DNA from: Burkholderiales bacterium
GTDB lineage: Bacteria; Pseudomonadota; Gammaproteobacteria; Burkholderiales; SG8-39
DNA length: 64,000 bases
Reading direction: 5' to 3'
Assembly: GCA_027493935.1 (NCBI GenBank)
Contig: JAOSJV010000011.1
Span: 62,001-126,000, forward strand
Both the position numbers and the translations under genes were made by a program. The notes beneath the pieces were generated by a model that was not told where the DNA came from, did no database searches, and saw only the letters and a list, made by a program, of their open reading frames with translations. Below are positions 1 through 8,972 of this stretch, one piece after another (within the stretch, counting starts at the first letter, position 1; each line of letters begins with the position of its first letter).

Positions 1-54
1 AGATGCACCGCAAGTGAGGCAGCCCGCGCGTCCGTCGCACGCCCGTAGACCGAG

Positions 55-660
55 GTGACACGCATGCCAGCCGCTCCGAAGCCGCCCACCGATGTCGAAG
101 CATTCCGCAAGCTCGCGCCGCCGGTCGGGCTGCCGTTCGAGATCCGCAAGATCGGCCACATCGCGCTGCGCGCCACCGACCTCACGCGGTCGGTGAACTT
201 CTACACGCAGGTGCTCGGCTTCCGCGTCTCGGACGTCTACCCCGAGGACATGGTCCCGGGCGGCATGGTGTTCATGCGCTGCAACCGTGACCATCACGGA
301 GTGGCGCTGGTCGGCGGCATCACCGAGCGCCCGAGCCAGCGCGAGCTGCACCACTTCGCTTTCGAGGTGGCGACGCTCGACGAGGTCTTCCGTGCGAGAA
401 AGCACCTGCGCGAGCACGACGTCCCGATCGTGTTCGAGGGCCGGCGGCGCGCCGGCGTGCAGATCGCGGTCGAGTTCGAGGACCCCGACGGGCACCAGCT
501 CGAGATCTACTGGGGGCTCGACCAACTCGGCGAGAACGATCTCGCGCGGCCGAAGAGCGAGTGGCGCTGGGCGCACTCGCTCGAAGACGCGATCGCCTCC
601 CATCCGCCGGGACAGAACCCGGTGCTGGCCGATCCGTCGCTTGCCGAGAAGAAGGCGTGA
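55..660 (+). CDS. VOC-family metalloprotein, possible extradiol-type dioxygenase
   Basis: Vicinal oxygen chelate fold protein of about 200 residues. The family includes type I extradiol dioxygenases, glyoxalases and isomerases that bind one divalent metal through two His and one Glu. Candidate ligands are visible at His35 (KIGHIALRA), His99/100 (ELHHFAFEV) and Glu150, in the DPDGHQLEIYW segment typical of extradiol-type members. The first start is GTG at 55; an in-frame ATG at 64 is the alternative. It lies just upstream of a galB-like hydratase, a CHA aldolase and a LigI-like lactonase, so a role in aromatic ring cleavage or processing is plausible, but the substrate cannot be read from the sequence. 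Bases 3-17 end in TGA and may be the tail of an upstream gene. Confidence 0.8.
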   Translation: MTRMPAAPKPPTDVEAFRKLAPPVGLPFEIRKIGHIALRATDLTRSVNFYTQVLGFRVSDVYPEDMVPGGMVFMRCNRDHHGVALVGGITERPSQRELHHFAFEVATLDEVFRARKHLREHDVPIVFEGRRRAGVQIAVEFEDPDGHQLEIYWGLDQLGENDLARPKSEWRWAHSLEDAIASHPPGQNPVLADPSLAEKKA

Positions 661-692
661 CCGGCGCGCGAGCGAGCAAGCAGGAGCAGGCA

Positions 693-1421
693 ATGGCCGC
701 AGACACGACCAGGACCGCACTCGTGGTGAGCGCGCATTCGGCGGACTTCGTGTGGCGCGCGGGCGGCGCGATCGCGCTCTACACGAGCCGCGGATGGCGG
801 GTGAAGATCGTGTGCCTCTCGTACGGCGAGCGCGGCGAGTCGGCAAAGCTGTGGCGCGAGCCGGGCATGACGCTCGACAAGGTGAAGCAGGCGCGCCACC
901 GGGAGGCGCAGGCGGCCGCCGATGTCCTCGGCGGCGAGCTCGAGTGCTTCGATCTCGGCGACTACCCGATGCGAGTGCCCGACGAGGCGCTCTATCGCCT
1001 CGCCGACGTCTACCGCGAGCTGCAGCCGGAGTTCGTCCTGACGCACTCGCTGGAGGATCCGTATAACTTCGACCACCCGCTTGCGGCGCAGGTGGCGCAG
1101 GAGGCGCGCGTCATCGCGCAGGCGATGGGCCACAAACCCGGTGGAAGCGCGCTCGGCGCGCCGGGAGTGTTCCTGTTCGAGCCGCACCAGACCGAGCAGT
1201 GCAACTGGAAGCCGCAGGTCCTGATCGACATCACGCCGGTGTGGGAGAAGAAGCGCCAGGCCTTCGAGCTGATGGCCGCGCAGGAGTACCTGTGGGACTA
1301 CTACACCCGCGTCGCGCTGAATCGCGGCGTGCAGGCCGCGCGCAACTCGAACAAGAAACACATCAAGTACGCCGAGGCCTACCAGCGCGTGTTCCCGCAT
1401 GTGACCGAGGAGCTCTCGTGA
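693..1421 (+). CDS. galB: PIG-L family 4-oxalomesaconate hydratase (GalB-like)
   Basis: Zinc-dependent protein of the PIG-L/LmbE family, 242 aa. The N-terminal metal-binding motif is SAHSADFVWRAGG (His15, Asp18), the variant of AHPDD that I associate with GalB-type 4-oxalomesaconate hydratases of gallate degradation rather than with deacetylases. The reading frame is open further upstream, but ATG 693 directly precedes the conserved strand and follows AGGAGCAGG. The stop overlaps the next gene's GTG by four bases (GTGA), indicating translational coupling with the aldolase that uses the hydratase product. Established pathway: OMA is hydrated to 4-carboxy-4-hydroxy-2-oxoadipate (CHA). The assignment rests on motif and context; a generic PIG-L hydrolase is the alternative. 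Confidence 0.82.
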   Translation: MAADTTRTALVVSAHSADFVWRAGGAIALYTSRGWRVKIVCLSYGERGESAKLWREPGMTLDKVKQARHREAQAAADVLGGELECFDLGDYPMRVPDEALYRLADVYRELQPEFVLTHSLEDPYNFDHPLAAQVAQEARVIAQAMGHKPGGSALGAPGVFLFEPHQTEQCNWKPQVLIDITPVWEKKRQAFELMAAQEYLWDYYTRVALNRGVQAARNSNKKHIKYAEAYQRVFPHVTEELS

Positions 1422-2107
1422 GCACGATCGCGGTGCGCAACATCCGCCGCGCCGACCCGGCCGCGGTCGAGCGGCTCGCCGGCTTCGGTGTCGCCACGGT
1501 CCACGAGGCGCAGGGCCGCACCGGGCTGCTGCAGCCGTACCTGCGGCCGATCTACCCCGGTGCCGCCGCCTGCGGCACCGCGGTCACCGCGCTCGCGCAT
1601 CCCGGCGACAACTGGATGCTGCACGCCGTCGCCGAGATGATCCGGCCCGGCGACGTGGTCGTCGTCGCGCTCTCGGCCGAGAACGCCGACGGCATGTTCG
1701 GCGAGCTCCTCGCCACCTCCTACCGGGCGCTCGGCGCGAAGGGGCTCGTGATCGACGCCGGCTGCCGAGACGTGCGCGGCCTCACCGAGATGGGTTTTCC
1801 GGTCTGGTCGCGCGCGGTCTCCGCGCGCGGCACGGTCAAGGCGACCCCCGGCGCGGTCAACGTTGCGGTCGTGTGCGCGGGCACGCTCGTCCGCCCGGGC
1901 GACGTCGTGGTCGCCGACGACGACGGCGTAGTCGTCGTGGCGCGCGAGGCCGCTGCCGAGGTCGCCGCAGCCGCTGCGGCGCGCGAAGCAAAGGAGGCGG
2001 CCGTGCGCGAGCGGCTCGCTGCCGGCGAGCTCGGCCTCGACCTCTACGGCATGCGCGAGAAGCTCGCGGCGGCCGGCCTGCGCTACGTGGACGAGCCGCC
2101 GCAGTGA
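1418..2107 (+). CDS. galC: 4-carboxy-4-hydroxy-2-oxoadipate aldolase / oxaloacetate decarboxylase (RraA-like)
   Basis: Class II metal-dependent aldolase of the RraA/HMG-CHA aldolase family, 229 aa. It would cleave CHA to pyruvate and oxaloacetate, the last step of the protocatechuate 4,5-cleavage and gallate routes, and can also decarboxylate oxaloacetate. The signature GLVIDAGCRDVRG carries the substrate- and metal-binding pair Arg117-Asp118, followed by the conserved PGAVN and PGDVVVADDDGVVVV segments. GTG 1418 is chosen because it overlaps the galB stop and begins the conserved N-terminus. The C-terminal helix is rich in Ala/Glu. The symbol follows the gallate nomenclature; ligK and proA name the same enzyme. 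Confidence 0.88.
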   Translation: MSTIAVRNIRRADPAAVERLAGFGVATVHEAQGRTGLLQPYLRPIYPGAAACGTAVTALAHPGDNWMLHAVAEMIRPGDVVVVALSAENADGMFGELLATSYRALGAKGLVIDAGCRDVRGLTEMGFPVWSRAVSARGTVKATPGAVNVAVVCAGTLVRPGDVVVADDDGVVVVAREAAAEVAAAAAAREAKEAAVRERLAAGELGLDLYGMREKLAAAGLRYVDEPPQ

Positions 2108-2153
2108 CCGGCGGCACCTGCTCTCAATCCGATCTCAATTGAAGGGAGGACGT

Positions 2154-3131
2154 ATGAAACGCAACCTTGCGGGGCTCGTTCACTGGTGCGCCGCGCTCGC
2201 GTTTGCCGCGACGGCCGGCGGCGCCGCTGCCCAGAGTTATCCGACCAAGCCGATCAGGATCGTCGTGCCGTACGGTGCCGGCGGCGTCGCCGACATCTCG
2301 GCGCGCGTCGTGGCGCAGAAGATGACCGAGCAGATGGGTCAGCAGGTGCTGGTCGAGAACAAGCCGAGCGCGGGCGGCATCCTCGCCTCGGAGATGGTCG
2401 CAAAGGCCGCGCCCGACGGGTACACCCTGCTCTTCATCACCAACGGCAACGCGGTGAGCGAATCGCTGTTCAAGTCGCTGCCGTACGACTCGCTGCGCGA
2501 TTTCGCGCCGGTGTCGACGGTCGGGTTCTTCGATTTCGTCTTCGTGACGAAGCCCGATTCGGACGTCAAGACGCTCGGCGACGTGATCGACCGCATGAAG
2601 GCGAATCCCGGGAAGATGAACATCGCGACCGTGTCGGTGGGCAGCGGCCAGAACCTCGCCGCCGAGCTCTTCCGCTCGATGGCGGGGGTCGATGCGCTGA
2701 TCGTCCCGTACAAGGTCACCCCCGACATCGTCACGGCGGTGAAGTCGGGCGACGTACAGCTCGGGGTCGAGATCCTGGCGCCGGTGCTCTCGCAGATCAG
2801 GAGCGGCGGCTTGAAGGCGCTCGCGGTGGCGTCGTCGCGCCGGTCGTCGAGCCTCCCCGACGTGCCCACCGTCGCCGAGAGCGGCGTGGCCGGATACGAG
2901 GCCTCGTCGTGGAACGGCGTGGCGGCGCCGGCGAAGACCCCGGCTGCGATCGTGGCCCGACTGAACAAGGAGGTAAACGCCGCGGTCGCGTCGCCCGACG
3001 TGAAGAAGCGCCTGTCCGACCTCGGCATCGACCCGCGCGCGGGCACGCCGGAAGCACTGCGTAACCAGCTCGTGTCCGACATCGCCAAGTGGAAGGCGGT
3101 GATCGAGAAAGCGGGCATCCCCAAGCGGTGA
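2154..3131 (+). CDS. Tripartite tricarboxylate transporter substrate-binding protein (TctC/Bug)
   Basis: Periplasmic solute-binding protein of 325 aa in the Bug/TctC family, extremely expanded in Burkholderiales. The N-terminus is a typical Sec signal (MKRNLAG..., cleavage probably after AAAQS). The mature protein starts with YPTKPIRIVVPYGAGG, the family hallmark where a bound carboxylate is held, and later has the KAAPDGYTLL segment. ATG 2154 has a strong Shine-Dalgarno (AGGGAGGA at 2143-2150); an upstream TTG at 2139 is less likely. No TctA/TctB membrane subunits are nearby, which is common for these orphan receptors. In this operon it probably captures an aromatic or dicarboxylic acid. Confidence 0.93.
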   Translation: MKRNLAGLVHWCAALAFAATAGGAAAQSYPTKPIRIVVPYGAGGVADISARVVAQKMTEQMGQQVLVENKPSAGGILASEMVAKAAPDGYTLLFITNGNAVSESLFKSLPYDSLRDFAPVSTVGFFDFVFVTKPDSDVKTLGDVIDRMKANPGKMNIATVSVGSGQNLAAELFRSMAGVDALIVPYKVTPDIVTAVKSGDVQLGVEILAPVLSQIRSGGLKALAVASSRRSSSLPDVPTVAESGVAGYEASSWNGVAAPAKTPAAIVARLNKEVNAAVASPDVKKRLSDLGIDPRAGTPEALRNQLVSDIAKWKAVIEKAGIPKR

Positions 3132-3144
3132 GGCGCCGCAGCGA

Positions 3145-4024
3145 GTGAAGACCGCGCGCCCGCCGCTCGCCGAGCCGAGCAAGCCGGGCTACGCGCCGCC
3201 GCCGGGGGCGTGCGATGCGCACTGCCACGTCTTCGGGCCGCCCGTGAGGTTCCCGTACGCCGAGGGGCGGCCCTACACGCCGGGCGAGCCGGCGCCGAAG
3301 GAGCGCCTCGCGCGGCTGCACGCACACCTCGGCCTCTCGCGTGCGGTGATCGTGCAGGCGACCCCGCACGGCACCGACAACGGCGCGATGCTCGATGCGA
3401 TCGCATCGAGCGACGGCGCCTACCGCGGCGTGGCGCTCCTCGCCGAGGACATCACCGACGCCGGGCTCGAGCGGTTGCACGCGGGCGGCGTGCGCGCCGC
3501 GCGATTCAACTTCGTGCGCCATCTCGGCGGCGCGCCCGACCCGGCCTACTTCGACCGCACGGTGGCGCGGGTCAAGGCGCTCGGCTGGCACGTCGAGCTG
3601 CACTTCGATGCCCATGACCTCGGCGCCTACGCCGAGCTGCTGCGCCGCATGCCGGTGCCCTACGTGATCGACCACATGGGTCGCGTGAAGTCGGCGGGCG
3701 GACTCGATCAGCAGCCGCTGCACAACCTGCTCGCGCTCCTGCGCGACGAGCGCGCGCACGTCAAGATCTCCGGCGCCGAGCGCGTCTCGGCGAGCGGCAG
3801 GCGGCCGTTCCACGACGCGATCCCGATCGCGCGCGCCATCATCGCGGCGGCGCCCGACCGCGTGCTGTGGGGGCACCGACTGGCCGCACCCGAACGTGCC
3901 GAACGACATGCCCGACGACGGCGAGCTCGTCGATCTGCTCGCGGCCTACTGCGACGACGAGGGTCTCAGACGCCGCATCCTGGTGGATAATCCGACGCGT
4001 CTCTACTGGGCCGACGCCGTCTGA
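3145..4024 (+). CDS. Amidohydrolase 2 family, 2-pyrone-4,6-dicarboxylate lactonase-like (frameshifted)
   Basis: TIM-barrel metal-dependent hydrolase resembling LigI (PDC lactonase) and related lactonases. It starts with CDAHCHVFGP (the HxH metal site) and continues through VIVQATPHGTDN and YVIDHMGRVK. The frame breaks in a G run at 3869-3873: removing one G restores WGTDWPHPN, the conserved C-terminal motif containing the catalytic Asp, and reads on to TGA 4022-4024 (ending YWADAV). Start GTG 3145 lies 13 bases after the TctC stop. Context with galB and the CHA aldolase supports conversion of PDC to OMA, feeding GalB. The one-base excess is probably a sequencing artefact. Confidence 0.82.
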
Positions 4025-4063
4025 CGCCCGCGCCGCCGGCGCCTTCACGTCCCGGAGATTCCT

Positions 4064-5153
4064 GTGCTGAGCGCAGCATGGTTCGTACTCGGCTTGGTGA
4101 CGCTCGTGGCCGGCGCGCAGCTGCTGGTGCGCGGAGCCGCGAAGCTCGCCCTGTCGCTCGCGATCTCGCCGCTGGTGGTCGGGCTGACGGTGGTCGCGTT
4201 CGGGACCAGCGCGCCGGAGCTCGCGATCTCGGTCCGCTCGGCGTGGGGCGGGCAAACCGATCTCGCGCTCGGCAACGTCGTAGGCAGCAACATCTTCAAC
4301 GTGCTCGTGGTCCTCGGCGTGTCCGCGCTGATCGTGCCGCTCGTCGTCGCGCCGCAGGTGGTGCGCCAGGAGGTGCCGGTCATGCTCGGCGTCTCGCTCC
4401 TTCTGTTCGCGCTCGCGCTCGACGGGGAGCATCGGCCGCGTCGACGGCGCGCTGCTGGTCGGCCTGCTGGCGGCCTACACCGCGTTCCTCCTCTGGCAGA
4501 GCCGCCGCGAGAGCCGCGCGACGCGCGAAGCGTACGCCCACACGCTGGAGGGGGCGCCGGATCGGGCCTGGGACAGGCACTGGAGCGCGCAGCTCGGGCT
4601 GATCGCCGCCGGGCTCGCGCTGCTGGTCGCGGGCGCCGAATGGCTGGTCGAGGCCGCGGTCGCGATCGCCGCCGCGCTCGGCCTGAGCGAGATGGTGATC
4701 GGGCTCACGATCGTCGCCGCCGGCACCTCGCTCCCCGAGGCGGCGACCTCGGTGGTCGCCGCGCTGCGCGGCGAGCGTGCCATCGCCGTAGGCAACGTGA
4801 TCGGCAGCAATGCATTCAACATTCTCGCCGTGCTCGGCTTGTCGGGCCTCGTCGCGCCCGCGGCGTTGCCGGTCGCCCCGGCGATGCTGAGCTTCGACCT
4901 CCCCGTGATGATCGCCGTCGCGGCCGCGTGCCTGCCGATCTTCTTCTCTGGCCACCTCATCGCGCGCTGGGAGGGCGCGCTCTTCCTTGCCTACTACTTC
5001 GCCTACACCGCCTATCTGCTGCTCGCGGCCAAGCAGCACGACGCGCTCGACGCGTACGGCACGGTGATGGCGACCGTGGTGTTGCCGCTCACCGCGGTCA
5101 CTCTCGCGGTCATCGCCTGGCGCGAGTGGCACGCGAGGCGCCGCGCGGTCTGA
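4064..5153 (+). CDS. Calcium/sodium antiporter (YrbG/CaxA family), frameshifted
   Basis: Inner-membrane cation/Ca2+ exchanger with two homologous halves. Each half carries an alpha repeat: VVAFGTSAPELAIS with GNVVGSNIFNVL in the first, IVAAGTSLPEAATS with GNVIGSNAFNIL in the second. The acidic residues in GTSxPE coordinate the cation. About ten hydrophobic helices are visible. A G run at 4424-4427 has one base too many; removing it joins the halves (LDGSIGRVDGALL) in one frame to TGA 5153. Start GTG 4064 follows CGGAG. It expels Ca2+ in exchange for Na+ in characterised relatives. It lies downstream of the aromatic operon but is probably functionally separate. Confidence 0.88.
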
Positions 5154-5448
5154 CCGAAAGATGGGTCGCGTCCAGCCGAGTGCCGCAGGCGCGCGTGGCA
5201 GCAGGATCGTCGCATCGGCGTCTTGGGTTCGCGCTCATCGGCTGCGGCGAGGCCGGCAGGATCTCGCGCACGCGCCCGCCGCGCGGTAGCGCCGCCGCCT
5301 GCCACATCCTGCTTGCCGACGCGCGCGGCGACGGCGCGCGACGTGGGCGTCCTCGACGCGATCGGGGGCGCCGCGCGGTATCGCAATGCCGCATCACCGG
5401 ATCTGCGAACGAGCGCAGGCATCCCCAACCCCCGTAAGGGAGAAAACG

Positions 5449-6639
5449 ATGGAACGCAGCGGCAGATCGACGGCCCGCGCCAGGGCCACTGACAAGCGCA
5501 CGCATGCACGGCCGCCCCGCATCGTCGTGCTCGTCGCCACGCGCAAGGGCGCGTGGCTTTACTACGGCGACGCCGCGCGCAGGGCTTGGCGCGTCGCGGG
5601 CCCGTACTTCCTCGGACACGTCATCAGCCACGTCGTGCTCGATCCACGCGACCGCCGCACCCTGCTCGCAGCGGCGAAGACCGGGCACCTCGGGCCGACC
5701 GTGTTCCGCTCGATCGATCGCGGGCGCACGTGGCACGAAGCCGCGCGGCCGCCCGCGTTCCCGAAGGCCCCCGCGGAGGCGCACGGCCGCGCAGTGGACC
5801 ACACGTTCTGGCTCACGCCCGGGCATGCGTCCGAGCCCGGCGTCTGGTACGCGGGCACCTCGCCGCAGGGGCTGTTCCGCTCCGAGGACGGCGGCGTCAC
5901 CTGGGCACCCTTCTCTTCCATCAACGACGATCCACGGTACCGCAAGTGGATGGGCACTGTGCAGGACGGCACGCCCGACGGCCCGAAGCTGCATTCGATC
6001 ATCGTCGACCCCCGCGATCCCGCGCACCTCTATTTCGCGATGTCGGGCGGCGGCGTGCACGAGTCGCGCGATCTGGGGCGCACGTGGGCGCCGATCCTCG
6101 ATGGGCTCGAAGTCGTGGAGGGGTTCGATCGCGCCGATCCTACGTACCACGATCCACATTGCGTCCGGTTGTGCCCGAGCAACCCGGACCGCCTGTACCA
6201 GCAGAACCACTGCGGCATCTACCGGCTCGACCGGCCGTCGCGCGCCTGGGTGCGCATCGGCACGCGCATGCCCGGGCGCGTAGGCGACATCGGGTTTCCG
6301 CTGGTGGTGCACCCGCGCGACGCCGACGCCGCATGGGTGTTCCCGATGGACGGCACGACCGTGTGGCCGCGCACGAGCCCGGGCGGCATGCCCGCCGTCT
6401 ACGCGACGCGCAACGGCGGCCGGACGTGGCAGCGGCTCGCTGCCGGTCTGCCGCAAGAGCAGGCATGGTGGACGGTGAAGCGACAGGCGATGAGCATCGA
6501 CGGTGGCGACCCGGTCGGACTCTATTTCGGCACGACGAGCGGCGAGCTGTGGGCGAGCCGCGACGAAGGCCGCCGCTGGAGATGCATTGCACGGCACCTG
6601 CCCGAGATCTATGCGGTCGAAGCGGCCGCGATCGGATGA
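5449..6639 (+). CDS. Sialidase-superfamily (BNR/Asp-box repeat) protein
   Basis: Protein of 396 aa with at least five Asp-box motifs: SIDRGRTW, SEDGGVTW, SRDLGRTW, TRNGGRTW and SRDEGRRW. This predicts a six-bladed beta-propeller of the sialidase/glycosyl-hydrolase superfamily. No signal peptide is visible: the N-terminus is Arg-rich (MERSGRSTAR...). ATG 5449 is chosen because it is preceded by TAAGGGAG. The true substrate is unknown and enzymatic sialidase activity should not be assumed, since catalytic Arg-triad residues were not identified. It is followed 11 bases later by a MoaD/ThiS-like carrier, a recurrent gene pair in proteobacteria to my knowledge. Confidence 0.75.
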   Translation: MERSGRSTARARATDKRTHARPPRIVVLVATRKGAWLYYGDAARRAWRVAGPYFLGHVISHVVLDPRDRRTLLAAAKTGHLGPTVFRSIDRGRTWHEAARPPAFPKAPAEAHGRAVDHTFWLTPGHASEPGVWYAGTSPQGLFRSEDGGVTWAPFSSINDDPRYRKWMGTVQDGTPDGPKLHSIIVDPRDPAHLYFAMSGGGVHESRDLGRTWAPILDGLEVVEGFDRADPTYHDPHCVRLCPSNPDRLYQQNHCGIYRLDRPSRAWVRIGTRMPGRVGDIGFPLVVHPRDADAAWVFPMDGTTVWPRTSPGGMPAVYATRNGGRTWQRLAAGLPQEQAWWTVKRQAMSIDGGDPVGLYFGTTSGELWASRDEGRRWRCIARHLPEIYAVEAAAIG

Positions 6640-6650
6640 GGGCGCCGCGC

Positions 6651-6909
6651 GTGAAGGTGCTGATTCCGGAGCGCGCTGCGCTCCTACACCGGGCGCGGCG
6701 AGGCCGAAGCGGGCGGCGCCACACTCGCCGAAGTCCTCGACGATCTGGAGCGCCAGTACCCCGGCATCCGGTTCCGCGTGATCGACGAGCAAGACCGCAT
6801 CCGGCGCCACATCCGCATCTTCCTCAACGGCGCCCAGGTGCGCTCGCTCGCACAGCCGCTCGCGCCGAACGACGAGCTCATCGTCGTGCAAGCGCTGAGC
6901 GGAGGCTGA
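6651..6909 (+). CDS. MoaD/ThiS-family sulfur-carrier-like protein (frameshifted)
   Basis: Small ubiquitin-fold protein. Starting at GTG 6651 the first residues are VKVLIP. Dropping one G at 6668-6669 gives VLIPSALRSYTGRGEAEAGG, then TLAEVLDDLERQYPG and the C-terminal ALSGG ending at TGA 6909. The terminal Gly-Gly is the residue pair that is adenylated or thiocarboxylated in MoaD and ThiS. Length after correction is about 85 aa, normal for the family. Pairing with the propeller protein upstream and the absence of moaE or thiG nearby argue against a standard molybdopterin or thiamine role. Function unknown. Confidence 0.78.
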
Positions 6910-7162
6910 CGGCGTCGCGGCGCACCGGTCAGGCGAGACGAAACCGCGGAGCGTGCTTTCGCCGCCCGCCGGCGCCTCGCCGATCCGGGACCCGGGGTAC
7001 GCTCGGGACACGTGGTCGCCCAGGCCGCCGCCGGCCGAAGCGCGCAAGCGGCCCTGTGCACGCCTCGCGTCCGACGCATCAGCCGAGCGCCGCGCTCGCC
7101 GCCAGCAGGCAGTGCTCGCGCGGCCGGCGGTGTGACGCGCGGCTCGTTCGAAGGAGATCCGG

Positions 7163-7861
7163 ATGCGAAGCAAGCCCCACGCACTCACGACCGCGTTCAC
7201 GCTCGCCGGTGCCTTGCTCGCCACCGGCGCCGCGGCGCAAGCCCCGCCCTCGGCGGTCGAGCTCGCCGCCTATACCGGCTTGCACGCGGCGGCCGCGCGC
7301 GGCGACGCCGCCGGGATCGCGCGCCTCGTCGCCGGCGGCGCCGACCCGAACGGGCGCGACGCGTATCGCCGCACGCCGCTGCACGTCGCGGCGTACCGCT
7401 CCCAGCGCGAGGCGATGCGGGCGCTGGTGAAAGCCGGCGCCGATCCGAACGCGCTCGAACGCGACCGTTACGACGTCGTCACGATCGCCGCGGTGGCGAA
7501 CGACCTGCCGGCGCTCGAGCGTGCGCTCGCACTGGGCGCGAGCGCGCGCAACGTCACCAGCCGTTACGACGGTACCGCGCTGATCGCCGCGGCGCATCTG
7601 GGCCATCACGAGGTCGTGCGCACGCTGATCCGCGCCGGGGCAGCGCTCGACCACGTGAACAACCTCGGCTGGACGGCGCTCATCGAGTCGATCGTGCTCG
7701 GCGACGGCGGCCCGCGCCGCGTCGCGACGCTGAAGGCCCTGGTCGAGGCCGGCGCGGACGTGAATCTCGGCGACCGCAGCGGCACGACCCCGCTCGCGCT
7801 CGCGCGCGGCCGCGGCTACCGGGAGATGGCCGCGATTCTCGCGGCGGCCGGCGCGCGCTGA
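7163..7861 (+). CDS. Secreted ankyrin-repeat protein
   Basis: Ankyrin-repeat protein of 232 aa with a clear signal peptide (residues 1-25, cleavage near TGAAAQA). About five repeats follow; typical elements are GLHAAAARGDAAGIARLVAGGADPN, TPLHVAAYRSQREAMRALVKAGADPN and TALIAAAHLGHHEVVRTLIRAGA, ending with LALARGRGYREMAAIL. ATG 7163 follows a good ribosome-binding site (AAGGAGA at 7151). Periplasmic ankyrin proteins usually act as protein-binding scaffolds; the partner is unknown. Flanking non-coding stretches of about 250 bases on each side show no recognisable gene. Confidence 0.87.
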   Translation: MRSKPHALTTAFTLAGALLATGAAAQAPPSAVELAAYTGLHAAAARGDAAGIARLVAGGADPNGRDAYRRTPLHVAAYRSQREAMRALVKAGADPNALERDRYDVVTIAAVANDLPALERALALGASARNVTSRYDGTALIAAAHLGHHEVVRTLIRAGAALDHVNNLGWTALIESIVLGDGGPRRVATLKALVEAGADVNLGDRSGTTPLALARGRGYREMAAILAAAGAR

Positions 7862-8127
7862 ACGCCGGGCAGCGGCTGGCCTCGCGGCTGTTGGCATTCG
7901 CCAACATGCCAAGACGCCGCCCCGACAAGCACTTGTGCGCGAGCAGCCACGGCGCCGTCGGCACCTGCCCACACCGTCCGCGCGTGCCGCTCGCAGCGTG
8001 GTTCGATAATGCATTGTTTTCGCAGGATTGTTGCCGGTGGCTCGGTAATTGCCAGAGCGCCGGACGCGGCGATCGCGGCGGAGTGCCGCGCACTGCGCCG
8101 ATCATTCGACGCTCGGAGGAAAAGGCG

Positions 8128-8646
8128 ATGGAAGCAACGACGATTGGTCTGCGGCTGCTGCACATCGGCAGCGGCGTGTTCTGGGCGGGCGCGGCGATGA
8201 TGCTCGTCGCATTCGTCGAGCCGACGGTGCGGCGCATGGGGCCCGAAGGCGGACGCTTCATGCAGCGGCTCATGGGCGACAGCCGCTTACCGGCGACGAT
8301 GGGGCTCGCCGCGGCGTTGACGGTGCTCTCCGGGCTCGCGCTGTACTGGTCGGTGTCAGGCGGCGCGTCTGCCGACTGGGTCCGCTCGGGTCACGGCCTC
8401 GCCGTCACGCTCGGCGGTGCGGCGGGCGTCGTCGCGTTCCTGGTCGGGCTCCTGGTCAACAAGCCCACCGCGGCGCGGCTCGTCGCGCTGGCGCGGCAGC
8501 TCGGGGGCGGCGGCACGCCGTCCGCCGATTCGCTCGCCACGGTGGCGCGTTTGCAGCAGCGGTTGCGCCGGGGCAGTCTGCACGCCACGCTGCTGCTCGT
8601 CGTGTCGGTCGCGGCGATGGCGAGCGCGCGCTTCCTCCACTGGTAG
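8128..8646 (+). CDS. Small four-helix membrane protein
   Basis: Integral membrane protein of 172 aa with about four hydrophobic helices: LLHIGSGVFWAGAAMML, MGLAAALTVLSGLALYW, TLGGAAGVVAFLVGLLV and ATLLLVVSVAAMASA. The general plan (a His early in helix 1, helices flanked by Arg) recalls CopD/DUF2269-like proteins, but no family is recognised confidently. ATG 8128 is preceded by GGAGGA at 8115-8120. It sits between the ankyrin gene and two small envelope genes on the opposite strand. Function unknown. Confidence 0.7.
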   Translation: MEATTIGLRLLHIGSGVFWAGAAMMLVAFVEPTVRRMGPEGGRFMQRLMGDSRLPATMGLAAALTVLSGLALYWSVSGGASADWVRSGHGLAVTLGGAAGVVAFLVGLLVNKPTAARLVALARQLGGGGTPSADSLATVARLQQRLRRGSLHATLLLVVSVAAMASARFLHW

Positions 8647-8668
8647 CGCGCCGGACGCGGCGCGCGAC

Positions 8669-8941
8669 TTATTTCGCGGTCTGGCGCTTGCCCTCCTGCA
8701 CGCCCTGTTCGAAGGCGCGCTGCTCTCTTTGCCTTTGCTGGTCGTAGATGAACCCCGACGCGGCGCCGACGGCCGCGCCGCCGACGGCCCACGCCCACTC
8801 GCCGGTGATCGCACCTAGCGCCACGCCTGCGGCGGTTCCGATCGCGGCGCCGCTCAGCGTTCGCTGCTCGGTGTCGCTCATGTTCGCACAGCCCGCGAGC
8901 GCGCCGGCGACGACGCACGAAAGGATCAGAGTGCGGTTCAT
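8669..8941 (-). CDS. Glycine-zipper lipoprotein
   Basis: Outer-membrane-type lipoprotein of 90 aa. The signal peptide ends in the lipobox LAGC (Cys18), followed by a Gly/Ala-rich glycine-zipper region (GAAIGTAAGVALGAITGEWAWAVGGAAVGAASG) and a charged Gln/Arg tail (YDQQRQREQRAFEQGVQEGKR). Such proteins insert amphipathic hairpins in the outer membrane or periplasm. A Shine-Dalgarno GAGGAGA precedes the ATG at 8941. Similar small lipoproteins are common in Burkholderiales; the specific role is unknown. Confidence 0.83.
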   Translation of the reverse strand: MNRTLILSCVVAGALAGCANMSDTEQRTLSGAAIGTAAGVALGAITGEWAWAVGGAAVGAASGFIYDQQRQREQRAFEQGVQEGKRQTAK

Positions 8942-8972
8942 GTCGTGCTCTCCTCGGGATGGATCGTGCCGC

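Noticed and set aside
5223..5448. Rossmann-like start (FALIGCGEAGR) in the gap after the antiporter
   Set aside because: Only about ten residues resemble an NAD-binding strand; the rest is Arg-rich and frame-broken. It could be chance in GC-rich DNA.
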